Positions 18,641 through 27,436 are shown, numbered from the stretch's first letter. The stretch is 64,000 bases of DNA from Arcanobacterium phocae (GCF_900105865.1 NZ_LT629804.1:434001-498000); one strand, 5' to 3'. Numbers and translations are program-made. Notes: generated by a model not told the origin, from the sequence alone.

Positions 18641-19506
18641 AGCAACTCCACTGCGTTGTCGACTGCTGTTTGGACATCCCCGTGTGAGGGGAAAAGAAGG
18701 GATCGACCAATTACAAGACCACATACGTTTGGCAATTTAACTGCTTTACCCCAACTATTTAACGTATTTTCTGGATCCTTAGATACTTCTCCTCCTAAGA
18801 TCAGCGATGGCAAAGTCGTACTTTCCATCACGCGCTCCATCTGTGGGACACACGGCAATTTGAGCCAGGTGTATGCACTCGTCGACCCTAGCGCAGATGC
18901 AATAGTTATCGACTTAATGACTGCTTCTGGGCTGAGATCATTAACAAGTTGCCCATCTTTCCAACTGGAAACAAATGGCTCTATCATCGCGATTTTTTTA
19001 TTTACTGACAGCTGGTTAACCGCCTGTGCAGTAGCCGCTAAGGTGCGTGGAGTGCTTGGATCTGCAAAGCAGATGCGAGTCAAAGTTTTCCCTCCGTCTA
19101 GATTGTCCTCAACAATCGCTTCTGGCGTATAGCACCCAAAACGGTCATCTATTTCAAAGCTTGCCCCCTGAAGACCAGTCCGGTTCATTGACCCAAAAAC
19201 AAGCTTGTTTTCAAGCGCTCCTAGAAGCGTAAGGTCTTCAACTAAATCAGCAGTTCCTAAGAATCCATCAACGCCTGGCCGAGACAGAGCTATCATGCAC
19301 CTTTCTAGAAGCTCAGTACGATTAGCCATCGACATCGGATCCTGTCCGGCGCCCAAAGCACCCCGAGCAGGGTGATCACATGCAATGATCATCATCTTCC
19401 GACCATTTTGAGGTAACTGTCCTGGAGCTCGTGAAGACAAACGCTTCTTTATCTCTTCTGGATGATGGAGTCTAATATCCAGGATGTCTTGAATAGCAAC
19501 CATCAC
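18637..19506 (-). CDS. Cgl0159-family TIM-barrel protein, probable inositol-pathway aldolase
   Basis: About 289 residues. It contains IIACDHPARGALGAG, FLGTADLVEDL, SMNRTGLQGASFEIDDR, YTWLKLPCVP and the late SLILGGEVSKD, which match the class I aldolase-like barrel found beside iolC in Corynebacterium (Cgl0159 type, from memory). IolJ, the classical 2-deoxy-5-keto-gluconate 6-phosphate aldolase, is absent here, so this protein probably fills that role and splits the IolC product into dihydroxyacetone phosphate and malonate semialdehyde. K in YTWLKLP is a candidate Schiff-base lysine. It overlaps iolC by a few bases; start is GTG 19506 or ATG 19503. Confidence 0.75.
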   Translation of the reverse strand: MMVAIQDILDIRLHHPEEIKKRLSSRAPGQLPQNGRKMMIIACDHPARGALGAGQDPMSMANRTELLERCMIALSRPGVDGFLGTADLVEDLTLLGALENKLVFGSMNRTGLQGASFEIDDRFGCYTPEAIVEDNLDGGKTLTRICFADPSTPRTLAATAQAVNQLSVNKKIAMIEPFVSSWKDGQLVNDLSPEAVIKSITIASALGSTSAYTWLKLPCVPQMERVMESTTLPSLILGGEVSKDPENTLNSWGKAVKLPNVCGLVIGRSLLFPSHGDVQTAVDNAVELL

Positions 19507-20489
19507 GATTCCTTCACTACCGGCGCCGTCTCAGTACGCTGGATCATTAATTCACGAACTTCGCCTTCCGTCGGCATGGCGGTAGAGCATTCCAAGCGGG
19601 AAGAAACAATTGCCCCTGCTGTCGACGCAAAATGGATCGCCGTCGGAATATCCCAGCCAGCAATTAGTGCATGAGTCAAGGCACCACCAAAAGCATCTCC
19701 GGCACCTAAACCATTGAGCGTGTCAACTTTAGTAACTGGCACTTCGATACGAAGATCGCGAGTTTTTGCGAGAGTGCCTTTTGGACCTTGCTTAACAATT
19801 GCCAGCTGCACACCTCTCTCTAAGAGTGCGTCTGCAGCTCTATCTGGTTCTGTTTCACCAACAGCAATTCGGCATTCTTCTTTATTTCCGACAGCAACAT
19901 TGACATAGTCGAGTAACGAGCCAATTTCCCGCTGTGCAACTTCTTCACTTTCCCAGAACATAGGCCGATAATCAAGATCAGCGATCGTCCATCCAGAAGT
20001 ATTTTTACGTGCTCGCAAAGCTTCCCAATGCGCGGAGCGAGACGGTTCGTCCGACAACCCCGTACCTGAGACCAAAAATACCTTTGCATGAGCGACTGCG
20101 TCGACCGGAACATCTTGTGGCCGAAGTTGGAGATCTGGTGCTGATGGCTCACGATAGAAATATAACGGGAATGTATCCGGAGGGAATATCTCACAGAATG
20201 TTACCGGTGTTTTATAGTTTTCAGTCGTAATGACAAACTGGTCAGATACGCCTAGACGATTCATCTCCATACGAACGAACTTTCCAAAAGGATCATCGCC
20301 TACACCGGAGATCACAGCTGCGGAATGCCCCAGCCGGGCAGCTGCTACCGCAACATTAGTTGGTGATCCCCCAAGAAATTTGCCAAATGTTTCGACGTCT
20401 TCTAATCCCACTCCGGACTGAAGAGGATATATATCTACTCCGGACCGTCCCATGGTTATTACTTCCGGATATTGAGTTTCACGCACCAT
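19503..20489 (-). CDS. iolC: 5-dehydro-2-deoxygluconokinase (IolC), PfkB family
   Basis: About 328 residues from the ATG at 20489 (AAAGGA upstream). It opens with EVITMGRSGVDIYPLQSG, the IolC-specific N-terminal strand, then FLGGSPTNVAVAAARLG. The PfkB signature NGLGAGDAFGGAL holds the catalytic Asp. It phosphorylates 5-dehydro-2-deoxygluconate at C6 using ATP. It is first in the operon iolC-aldolase-iolB-iolD and divergent from the GntR regulator. Confidence 0.95.
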   Translation of the reverse strand: MVRETQYPEVITMGRSGVDIYPLQSGVGLEDVETFGKFLGGSPTNVAVAAARLGHSAAVISGVGDDPFGKFVRMEMNRLGVSDQFVITTENYKTPVTFCEIFPPDTFPLYFYREPSAPDLQLRPQDVPVDAVAHAKVFLVSGTGLSDEPSRSAHWEALRARKNTSGWTIADLDYRPMFWESEEVAQREIGSLLDYVNVAVGNKEECRIAVGETEPDRAADALLERGVQLAIVKQGPKGTLAKTRDLRIEVPVTKVDTLNGLGAGDAFGGALTHALIAGWDIPTAIHFASTAGAIVSSRLECSTAMPTEGEVRELMIQRTETAPVVKES

Positions 20490-20659
20490 TGCGGATTCCT
20501 TTCTCACGTACTACACATTTTTCATCACCAACATCACATATGTCAAGTCCTTGTCCTAACATAAATATTACAAACTGTTGCTTATGGGTACTAAAATCAG
20601 CACTATAACAGAAATAGGTTATGCTTTACATAAAAAGTGCAAACAACAAGGAGGCTTTC
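20490..20659. promoter_or_regulatory. Divergent promoter region iolC / GntR regulator
   Basis: On the minus strand a perfect TTGACA (-35) is at 20541-20546, with a poor -10. The sequence TGTAGTACGT lies between it and the iolC ribosome site (minus strand, 20506-20515) and resembles the palindrome at iolA. The transaldolase promoter starts with the same CTTGACATA string, so the two promoters are similar. Confidence 0.5.
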
Positions 20660-21436
20660 ATGGTGGATAAAGAAAAGGACGCGTCTCTTGACAAACCTTT
20701 CGCGCTCGATTTAGTACTCAACAGAAATTCGGCCGAACCTCTTTATCAGCAAATCCTCGCACCCATCTCGCAACTAATTAAGAACGGTAGTCTGCAACCA
20801 AATCAGTTGCTTGAAGATGAGATATCCATGGCCAAACGTCTTAACATTTCACGACCCACAGCACGTCGCGCACTTCAAGAGCTCGTTGATTCTGGCCTTC
20901 TTATTCGACGACGTGGCGTTGGTACAAGGGTCACCCCCTCTCATGTACATCGCCAGCTTGCGCTAACATCCCTCAATGACGACCTTGTCAAAGCTGGTCA
21001 TGCCACACGAACAGAAGTTCTTAAATACCAGATCCATTTAGCCACCCAAGAAGAAGTTGAATTTCTCAACTGCGACCCAGACGAAGAACTTGTTACTATC
21101 CAGAGATTGCGTTGGATTGATGACCACCCGCTAGCAATCTTAAATAACATCATTCCAAGCAGGATTGCTCCATCTTTGACCGAGCTGTCTCACTATGGAC
21201 TCTACGAATCCTTCAGCCATCAAGGGATAGTCCCCATTTCGGCAGTGCAAACGTTAGGGGCGAAAAACGCAAGTAAAGCTGAGGCAGACATGCTTCAAAT
21301 TGAACCCCAAACAGCACTATTTACCATGCAGCGAACCGCATATGACTCTCAAGGGAAAGTTATCGAGCATGGCAATCACGTTTATGATTCGCAACAATAT
21401 AAGATGACATTTCCGCTTGTAAATCCAGCAAACTAG
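20660..21436 (+). CDS. GntR family transcriptional regulator (IolR-like, HutC/UTRA subfamily)
   Basis: About 258 residues from the ATG at 20660, six bases after AAGGAGG. The N-terminal winged helix has NSAEPLYQQI, LLEDEISMAKRLNISR and GLLIRRRGVGTRV, which are GntR hallmarks. The C-terminal 160 residues form a UTRA ligand domain (EEELVTIQRLRWIDD, then ALFTMQRTAYDSQGKVIEHG). It is flanked by iolC and the transaldolase-iolG-iolE operon. In Corynebacterium glutamicum the iol repressor is also a GntR protein, so control of this regulon is a sound inference. Confidence 0.88.
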   Translation: MVDKEKDASLDKPFALDLVLNRNSAEPLYQQILAPISQLIKNGSLQPNQLLEDEISMAKRLNISRPTARRALQELVDSGLLIRRRGVGTRVTPSHVHRQLALTSLNDDLVKAGHATRTEVLKYQIHLATQEEVEFLNCDPDEELVTIQRLRWIDDHPLAILNNIIPSRIAPSLTELSHYGLYESFSHQGIVPISAVQTLGAKNASKAEADMLQIEPQTALFTMQRTAYDSQGKVIEHGNHVYDSQQYKMTFPLVNPAN

Positions 21437-21511
21437 CCACAGATAAGCGTTACCCACAGCATCTCAACCAGCATCTCTTACATAAACAACATGACATGAG
21501 AGGACAAATCC

Positions 21512-21540
21512 TTGACATAAGCCACCCATGTTAGTAACGT
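21512..21540 (+). promoter_or_regulatory. Promoter of the transaldolase-iolG-iolE operon with overlapping palindrome
   Basis: TTGACA (21512-21517), a 17-base spacer and TAACGT (21535-21540) form a promoter with a perfect -35 and weak -10. GTTA-G-TAAC, a 9-bp palindrome at 21530-21538, overlaps the -10 and is a candidate repressor site. Confidence 0.5.
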
Positions 21541-21627
21541 ATATCTCACACGGTACGTCACCAACGAGGGTGGCTATGAGTTGACTCATTTTGCGTGACC
21601 TACTTTAACGTAGTTGAGGAGCAATCT

Positions 21628-22707
21628 ATGTCAGATACTAAATACACACCAGGTCCACTATTAACAGCATGCGAATCGTTCGACACTGTCTTATGGAACG
21701 ACTCTTCAGATCTTGAGGAATTGCAAACTTCAATTTCATATGGTGGCGTAGGAGCAACCTGCAATCCTGTCATCGCTTATACAACCATCGCAAAGCATCC
21801 TGAAATTTGGACTGACCGCATCCGGAAGATCGCTGAAGATCACCCAACCTGGAGCGAATCTCAGATCGGCTGGCAAGCGGTCATGGATATGTCCGTAGAG
21901 GCAGCTAAGCTGTTGGAGCCAACTTTCGATAAGACACATGGTCATGATGGACGCCTATCCGTTCAAACAGACCCTCGCTTACATCGTGACGCTCGCGCAC
22001 TTGCTGACCAAGCCGAACTGTTCCATAACCTTACAAAGAACATCATCGTCAAGATTCCAGCCACAAAGACCGGAATCGAAGCAATCGAAATGGCAACCGA
22101 ACGCGGTGTCTCAGTCAATGTAACCGTGTCTTTCTCAGTCCCCCAAGCAGTTCAAGCTGCCGCTGCTATTCAGCGAGGGCTTGAGAAGCGTGAAGCTGCT
22201 GGACATGACACCTCACAGATGAGTCCAGTTGTCACAATCATGGTTGGTCGCCTTGACGATTGGCTTAAGCACGTCGTAAAACGCGACAAGATTTTCTTGG
22301 ATCCATCCGCATTGGAGTGGGCCGGAGTAGCCGCAGTCAAGCGCGCATACAAGATTTTTAACGAACGCGGATACCGTGCTCGTGTGCTTGTTGCAGCATT
22401 CCGCAATGTACTTCAATGGAGTGAATTCCAAGGTGGCGACCTTGTGGTTTCTCCACCGTTCTCTTGGCAGAAACTCATTAATGACTCAGATTATGAGCCA
22501 ATCGAAAAGATGAGCATTGACGTTGATGAGCATTACCTCACCCAGCTACGGAGAATCCCCGATTTCAACCGTGCCTACGAACCGGACGGGATGACATTGG
22601 AGGAATTTGAAACGTTTGGCCCAACAGTTCGCACACTGCGCCAGTTCCTTAATGCCGACAATGACCTCGACATGCTCATTCGCGACATTCTTATCCCTGC
22701 ACAATAA
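21628..22707 (+). CDS. Transaldolase family protein
   Basis: About 359 residues from the ATG at 21628, after GAGGAG; a start at 21595 lacks a ribosome site. The fold is read from GGVGATCNPVIAY, matching the family's GVTSNP block, and from NLTKNIIVKIPATKTGIEAI, where K142 would be the Schiff-base lysine. NVTVSFSVPQA follows. Transaldolases move a dihydroxyacetone unit between sugar phosphates. It is first in an operon with iolG and iolE and is not a standard Iol enzyme, so its substrate here is unclear: it could recycle a sugar phosphate or be part of a variant route. Confidence 0.8.
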   Translation: MSDTKYTPGPLLTACESFDTVLWNDSSDLEELQTSISYGGVGATCNPVIAYTTIAKHPEIWTDRIRKIAEDHPTWSESQIGWQAVMDMSVEAAKLLEPTFDKTHGHDGRLSVQTDPRLHRDARALADQAELFHNLTKNIIVKIPATKTGIEAIEMATERGVSVNVTVSFSVPQAVQAAAAIQRGLEKREAAGHDTSQMSPVVTIMVGRLDDWLKHVVKRDKIFLDPSALEWAGVAAVKRAYKIFNERGYRARVLVAAFRNVLQWSEFQGGDLVVSPPFSWQKLINDSDYEPIEKMSIDVDEHYLTQLRRIPDFNRAYEPDGMTLEEFETFGPTVRTLRQFLNADNDLDMLIRDILIPAQ

Positions 22708-22739
22708 AGTTACAACTGACAACGACGTTAGGAAAGACA

Positions 22740-23726
22740 ATGATTAGAATTGGATTAGTGGGAGCCGGGCGTATTGCTCATGTTCATGCTCGCACAGTAG
22801 AGGCACACCCAAATGCTCAATTAACATTTGTTGCAGATCCAGTAGAGGCTGCGGTTAAGCCTCTTGCTGAGAAGTATGGAGTTCGTTATTCTCTTAATGC
22901 GGATGATGTTTTTACAGCCCCCGATGTGGATGCAGTAATTATCTGTTCACCAACACCCCTACACGTTGAGCACATTTTGAAGGCCGCCAAAGCCGGTAAA
23001 CCTGCTCTCTGTGAAAAACCAGTTGCAATGGAAACAGCAAAAGTTGAGGAACTGGTTGAGTCACTCAAAGATGTTGATCACACCACCATGATTGGATTCA
23101 ACCGACGATTTGATCCTACCTTCGCTCAAATGCACAAGATGGTTGAAGCCGGGGTAGTTGGTAAAGTCGAACAGGTAACGATTATTTCTCGAGATCCTGC
23201 CGCTCCGCCAAAGGAGTATATCGCCGTTTCTGGTGGCATTTTTAAAGACATGACCATCCACGACTTCGATACTGCACGTTTCTTCCTGGGAGATATCGTT
23301 TCGGTCTACGCCGTCGGACAGAACTTGGACCCCGAGTTGGCTGATACCGGCGACTTCGACGGCGCAGTAATTACACTCACCAATTCCGAAGGTGCGGTAG
23401 CAACAATCACGAATTCCCGTCATTGTTCCTCTGGTTATGATCAGCGTCTTGAAGTTTTCGGAGATAAAGCGACGATCAACGGCGACAATATGCGATCTAC
23501 CCAGGTACGCGTCTCTAATGGAGATCATACTGATGCGAAGAATGTTTATCTCGACTTCTTCCTTGAACGTTACGAAGAAGCTTATGCCAATGAGCTAAAT
23601 GAATTCTTCGCAGCTATTTCTGAGAACCGTAAGCCTGCAACATCTATTGACGACGGCGCTAAGGCTCTTCGTATCGCTGAAGCCGCTGAAGAGTCCGCCA
23701 AAACCGGCAAAATCGTTTACCTGTAA
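22740..23726 (+). CDS. iolG: Inositol 2-dehydrogenase (IolG), Gfo/Idh/MocA family
   Basis: A 328-residue NAD(P)-dependent dehydrogenase. It has a Rossmann motif in RIGLVGAGRIAHVHA near residues 3-17, the catalytic EKP at 92-94 in CEKPVAM, and the substrate-binding segment GGIFKDMTIHDFDTARFFLG with its conserved D-x3-D/H residues. IolG oxidises myo-inositol to scyllo-inosose. The ATG follows AGGAAAG and is 32 bases after the transaldolase gene. The inositol context makes the assignment firmer than the family alone. Confidence 0.9.
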   Translation: MIRIGLVGAGRIAHVHARTVEAHPNAQLTFVADPVEAAVKPLAEKYGVRYSLNADDVFTAPDVDAVIICSPTPLHVEHILKAAKAGKPALCEKPVAMETAKVEELVESLKDVDHTTMIGFNRRFDPTFAQMHKMVEAGVVGKVEQVTIISRDPAAPPKEYIAVSGGIFKDMTIHDFDTARFFLGDIVSVYAVGQNLDPELADTGDFDGAVITLTNSEGAVATITNSRHCSSGYDQRLEVFGDKATINGDNMRSTQVRVSNGDHTDAKNVYLDFFLERYEEAYANELNEFFAAISENRKPATSIDDGAKALRIAEAAEESAKTGKIVYL

Positions 23727-23758
23727 AACAATGACAAAAATTCAAAGGAGAATTTGAT

Positions 23759-24622
23759 ATGAAAATTGCAGGGGCACCCATCAGCTGGGGAGTATGTGAA
23801 GTTCCAAATTGGGGATACCAGTTGTCGCCAGAACGTGTCCTTACCGAAATGAAAGAAATGGGACTAACTGCAACTGAGTTTGGCCCTCAAGGCTGGCTAC
23901 CTCAGGAGCCAGAGGCACGCGCTAAGGCAGTGTCCGGATATGGTCTCGAACCAGTTGGTTCTTTTTTCTTGGCAGTTATGCATGATCCTAATGTTGATCC
24001 GATTCCTGCCGTGGAGCGTGAGCTCGATGCGTTCGAAGTCGCGGGTGGAACTAACTTAATTCTTGCCGCTGATTCGGGACAGGACGGATATGACACTCGC
24101 CCAGTTCTAGATGAAACTGGGTGGAATACCCTATTCACAAACCTGTCACGGATCACCGAAGTAGCTGCAGCTCGTGGCGTAACCGCTTCGCTACATCCTC
24201 ATTGGGGAACAATGGTGCAAAACCTAGACGAAGTTGAACGTGTCTTGGATAACTCACAGGTCGGTCTTTGCCTCGATACAGGGCATCTCGCCTGTGGTGG
24301 CGCTGACGTTGTTGAGCTGGTGAAAAAGTATGCTGATCGTGTCAAGATCGTTCACGCGAAAGATATCCACAAGGATATGACTGACCAGCTACTACCTGGA
24401 ACTTTAACGTGGGGTCAGGGCGTCAAGGCTGGTATGTTTGCTCCCATTGGTGAGGGCGATATCGATTTCGCTGCCATTGTTTCAGAACTCGATAAAGTCG
24501 GTTTCGACGGCTATTACGTTCTAGAGCAAGACATCATGATCGACGGCGAACCGGCGCCTGGCGAAGGTCCCCTACTTGACGCTCAAAAGTCATTTGAAGC
24601 TCTAAAAGCCTTGGCACGGTGA
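23759..24622 (+). CDS. iolE: myo-inosose-2 dehydratase (IolE)
   Basis: A 287-residue xylose-isomerase-like barrel. It starts MKIAGAPISWGVCEVPNWGY, the hallmark IolE N-terminus, and has the metal-site segments LHPHWG, GLCLDTGHLACGG and VHAKDIHKD, and a late FDGYYVLEQD. It dehydrates scyllo-inosose to the dione used by IolD. AAAGGAG precedes the ATG. It is the last gene of the transaldolase-iolG-iolE operon. Confidence 0.94.
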   Translation: MKIAGAPISWGVCEVPNWGYQLSPERVLTEMKEMGLTATEFGPQGWLPQEPEARAKAVSGYGLEPVGSFFLAVMHDPNVDPIPAVERELDAFEVAGGTNLILAADSGQDGYDTRPVLDETGWNTLFTNLSRITEVAAARGVTASLHPHWGTMVQNLDEVERVLDNSQVGLCLDTGHLACGGADVVELVKKYADRVKIVHAKDIHKDMTDQLLPGTLTWGQGVKAGMFAPIGEGDIDFAAIVSELDKVGFDGYYVLEQDIMIDGEPAPGEGPLLDAQKSFEALKALAR

Positions 24623-24630
24623 GCTTCTAA

Positions 24631-24725
24631 GATAATCATTTCCCTCGGACACTAGGACTCTTCCTATCGGTAAATGATTATCTATGTAGTAGCCCAATGG
24701 AGGGAGAATCTCAGATTCTCCCTCC
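24631..24725. terminator. Two hairpins after iolE
   Basis: An outer pair GATAATCATTT (24631-24641) / AAATGATTATC (24672-24682) is followed by a tight hairpin with 12-base arms, GGAGGGAGAATC / GATTCTCCCTCC, and a TCA loop (24699-24725). One or both probably end the iolE transcript. Confidence 0.6.
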
Positions 24726-25006
24726 ACTCTTCATGCCTGAAATAGGTAGACCACAAAGAATCCTTCTGAGAAAATATGAACACTGCATCCTAGAAGCGGC
24801 TGCTACTAGGCACCGCAGTCTTTCATACCCTGTAGTACAAGTGACTCGCATCATTTGTATGTATATAATATGGTCTGCTTCTCGCCCTCGTTTTAACAGA
24901 AGTAGATACAATGGCACTGTGTCTGCCGTTCTGTTTCCTCTACTTTACTCACCGCATTGTCCTTAGTATCCGCCAGCGAATATCTGTGTTGCTCTTAAAA
25001 GACAAA
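24726..25006. other. Intergenic stretch without a convincing gene
   Basis: Short open frames on both strands here have no family match or ribosome site. A plausible forward promoter, GTGACT - 17 bases - TATAAT, lies around 24840-24868 and reads toward the 25007-25059 hairpin. Confidence 0.4.
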
Positions 25007-25059
25007 CAGGGTAGCTGGTTCTATCGAAATAAAGTGTTTCGATAGAACCAGCTACCCTG
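25007..25059. terminator. Perfect 23-bp hairpin terminator downstream of the PI-PLC-like gene
   Basis: Arms at 25007-25029 and 25037-25059 are perfectly complementary, with a 7-base loop. It faces the end of the reverse-strand MFS/PI-PLC operon (stop at 25088). Confidence 0.75.
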
Positions 25060-25087
25060 GATATGTTGAACGGATCTACTAGATGGA

Positions 25088-25909
25088 CTATCGTAGATTC
25101 ATTTCGACTGTTGCACGTGCAAGCTCCGGTGTAACAAAATCAAAGATTTGTACTCCACGTAAAGACAAATCTTCTCCTTGCTTTTCCTTAAATAGCTCCG
25201 CTACTCGCGGATTTAGTTCTTGCGCGTATCCCAGTGGGTTACCTAGTTCGCCAAGTGTTGCACTGACATGATTAAGAACGAGACGTTCATCAGTGTCAGT
25301 ACCCATTGCCTCACGAATTGCTGACCACTTTTCTTCAAGATCTGGACCTTCCCATAAATCTTGAATCAGAAGTGTTGGATTATTGTGCCAAGCTTGCGCC
25401 CAGAAGTGGCCACCAATTTGGGTAAAACCATATTGCTCTGGAGCACATTCAAAGGCCACAATCTTCCCACGATAGTCACCAACGCTACCCCATGGTTGCC
25501 TATCAGATTCCCACTCTGGGAAGAACTCTTGATAGTTAGCAACGAGATCCAGCATGGCACGACCATATTTCATGAAGTCATCCTTGCGCTCATTCGCATT
25601 TTGTACTCTAGCAATAATGACTTCAGATGGGTGTTCGCGTAAGAATCCGGTCATCTCGTCGAATATTTCAGAGCCAGTAATATTTGACTGCCATTCCCGA
25701 TGCGCCGCAAATAGATTTCGCTTCAGACGCAGATCAACGTAACGCACACCAGCTTCAAGTTGCTCCATAAGAGACAAGGATTGCGTTCGATAAAAAGGAT
25801 GATCACATGTTGCAGTCATGGTGTCATGCGTACCTGGCAAACAGAGCTCAGCTAGCGGCCGTTCGCCATCAACCTTCTCCATCCAGTCCGCTGTGTTATG
25901 CGCCAACAT
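25088..25909 (-). CDS. PI-PLC X-domain phosphodiesterase, no signal peptide
   Basis: About 273 residues from the ATG at 25909, which overlaps the end of the MFS gene by 14 bases and follows GGAAGAC. It is a phosphatidylinositol-specific phospholipase C-like protein with both catalytic histidines, H28 in PGTHDTM and H70 in FAAHREW. D29 and the D59-L-R61 pair match the Asp/Arg of bacterial PI-PLC. Such enzymes cleave phosphatidylinositol or its deacylated form to inositol phosphates. Bacterial PI-PLCs are usually secreted, but no signal peptide or membrane segment is visible here, so it probably acts in the cytosol on an imported soluble ester. Coupling to an MFS carrier within an inositol regulon supports this. 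Confidence 0.85.
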   Translation of the reverse strand: MLAHNTADWMEKVDGERPLAELCLPGTHDTMTATCDHPFYRTQSLSLMEQLEAGVRYVDLRLKRNLFAAHREWQSNITGSEIFDEMTGFLREHPSEVIIARVQNANERKDDFMKYGRAMLDLVANYQEFFPEWESDRQPWGSVGDYRGKIVAFECAPEQYGFTQIGGHFWAQAWHNNPTLLIQDLWEGPDLEEKWSAIREAMGTDTDERLVLNHVSATLGELGNPLGYAQELNPRVAELFKEKQGEDLSLRGVQIFDFVTPELARATVEMNLR

Positions 25910-27266
25910 GGTTGTCTTCCATCTTTTGATGCATCCGCACCATAATATGCGAGAGAACCGCGGCGACAATCGCCAGAACTGCAAGACCGAAGAATACGCC
26001 ACCGAGCGATGACGTTGGTGTCAGTACCTGCGTGACAATCTCACCGACGTCGTTCTTAACCGAAGGAACAATAACGTTCGACAAAACAATAGGCGCAACG
26101 AGAGCTGGAATGTAACCTAAGGTAATGGCAAATGACATAGCAGCAGATGCGTGTCTCTTCGGTACATTGAACTCGCCGATCGGAGCGTAATAAACGCCTC
26201 GCACCATAAACGTAATAGCCGATGCAAGGAGCATCAAAACGACGAGCGTCCAGAAGATTCCTGTGCTTACGATGTTATCTGGTGCGTTGTCTGCCGAAAA
26301 CTCCGTCACGGTTGCCGGGTTGGTAATGAAGATTACTCCGATAACAGCAAGAATGACTGCAAGGATAACTTCCATGAACCGCATAAACCGGGTGGCAGTC
26401 TTGAATACCTTTTCAACGAGAATACTAGAAACAAGTGGAAGCATCCGCAACCCGATAACTGTGGTTGCGAATACTGCTGCAACAACTGCGCTCGTTCCGT
26501 ATCCTGCCTGAAGGTAGCGTGCGAAATATGTACCAGCAGCAACAAATGTGCCGTAGATACAGAACACGTTGATGCCCGCGATCCAAACCACTGGGAGCTT
26601 TGCAACATGTCCAACGCCACGGATAGCTTCCTTAGCAGAAGCACTCTGAGTATCTGCATCTCCAACCTTAGTACCCTTCGGAACAACGAAGAATACCGCT
26701 ACACCAGCACCTATTACGATGCAGGAAGCAGTAAGCATAATCGCGAACGGAGTAGCACTTATAGCAATCATCACTGTCCAGAGAAGCGAAATCAGGAAAG
26801 CTAGTAGGCCACGTCCAAATTCGAACAAGCCAAAAGCTGTTCCTTGGTGCTCTGCACTTGTTGAAAGACTTACTGCTTTGAAGTTTGCAGGTTTAAACAA
26901 GACTTCAGAGCATAGCAACATCAAGAAGAAACATGCTAATAGCACCGGGAACGGGATCCCGGGGGAAGCCAAGGTGATGTATAGCGATATTCCCCCAACG
27001 CCTGCCGAAGCGATCGCCATAATCACACGAATTGGAAAACGATCTCCAATCCATCCGAGTGCCACCGTTCCTAGGATAATAACAAGGCCTTGCATTGAAT
27101 AAAGCTGTCCTGCCTGTGCATCTGTTACACCCAACGCGGCAGGGAAATCCTGGGGAAGAGTGTTTCTAATATCCCAGAATGCGTAGATGAGTTGGGCGTT
27201 TACAGTCACAAGTATCAACTGGAAAAGCCCCGTCGTCGTGAAAATTTCTTTAAATTTTGCGCTCAT
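25896..27266 (-). CDS. MFS transporter, probable inositol or inositol-ester carrier
   Basis: A 456-residue, 12-helix major facilitator protein (for example LYSMQGLVIILGTVALGWIGDRFP, the classical loop 2-3 motif). A central hydrophilic loop follows VVPKGTKVGDADTQ. The ATG is preceded by AAAGGAGCTGAC. It is co-transcribed with the PI-PLC-like gene, which overlaps its 3' end, and lies in the iol region between iolE and the zinc dehydrogenase. Substrate is inferred: myo-inositol or a glycerophospho-inositol type ester. Confidence 0.82.
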   Translation of the reverse strand: MSAKFKEIFTTTGLFQLILVTVNAQLIYAFWDIRNTLPQDFPAALGVTDAQAGQLYSMQGLVIILGTVALGWIGDRFPIRVIMAIASAGVGGISLYITLASPGIPFPVLLACFFLMLLCSEVLFKPANFKAVSLSTSAEHQGTAFGLFEFGRGLLAFLISLLWTVMIAISATPFAIMLTASCIVIGAGVAVFFVVPKGTKVGDADTQSASAKEAIRGVGHVAKLPVVWIAGINVFCIYGTFVAAGTYFARYLQAGYGTSAVVAAVFATTVIGLRMLPLVSSILVEKVFKTATRFMRFMEVILAVILAVIGVIFITNPATVTEFSADNAPDNIVSTGIFWTLVVLMLLASAITFMVRGVYYAPIGEFNVPKRHASAAMSFAITLGYIPALVAPIVLSNVIVPSVKNDVGEIVTQVLTPTSSLGGVFFGLAVLAIVAAVLSHIMVRMHQKMEDNHVGA

Positions 27267-27357
27267 GTCAGCTCCTTTGCTGAATATGGAAGTAGTTCTT
27301 CACGCCACATTGCGAGAAGAGCCGAAATGTATCATCACCTCAACTCTATCCTAATGA

Positions 27358-27375
27358 TATGTAACATAGTACATA
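27358..27375. promoter_or_regulatory. Inverted repeat upstream of the MFS/PI-PLC operon
   Basis: TATGTA-ACATAG-TACATA, six-base arms with a six-base spacer, in an AT-rich promoter region. It contains ACATAGTACAT, which matches the iolA palindrome at 9 of 11 positions. Candidate operator. Confidence 0.4.
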
Positions 27376-27436
27376 ATGTCTATAACATTTTGATATTTAA
27401 TGAAATATTTGATTAGACAAATATCTTTCTCGTACG

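Noticed and set aside
18641..18724. Extended iolB start
   Set aside because: The extra residues lie inside the upstream aldolase gene and match no IolB; the ATG at 18640 overlaps by ATGA.
26151..26804. A 217-codon forward frame opposite the MFS gene
   Set aside because: The reverse frame encodes a clear 12-helix transporter; the forward product is His/Cys/Asn-rich shadow sequence.
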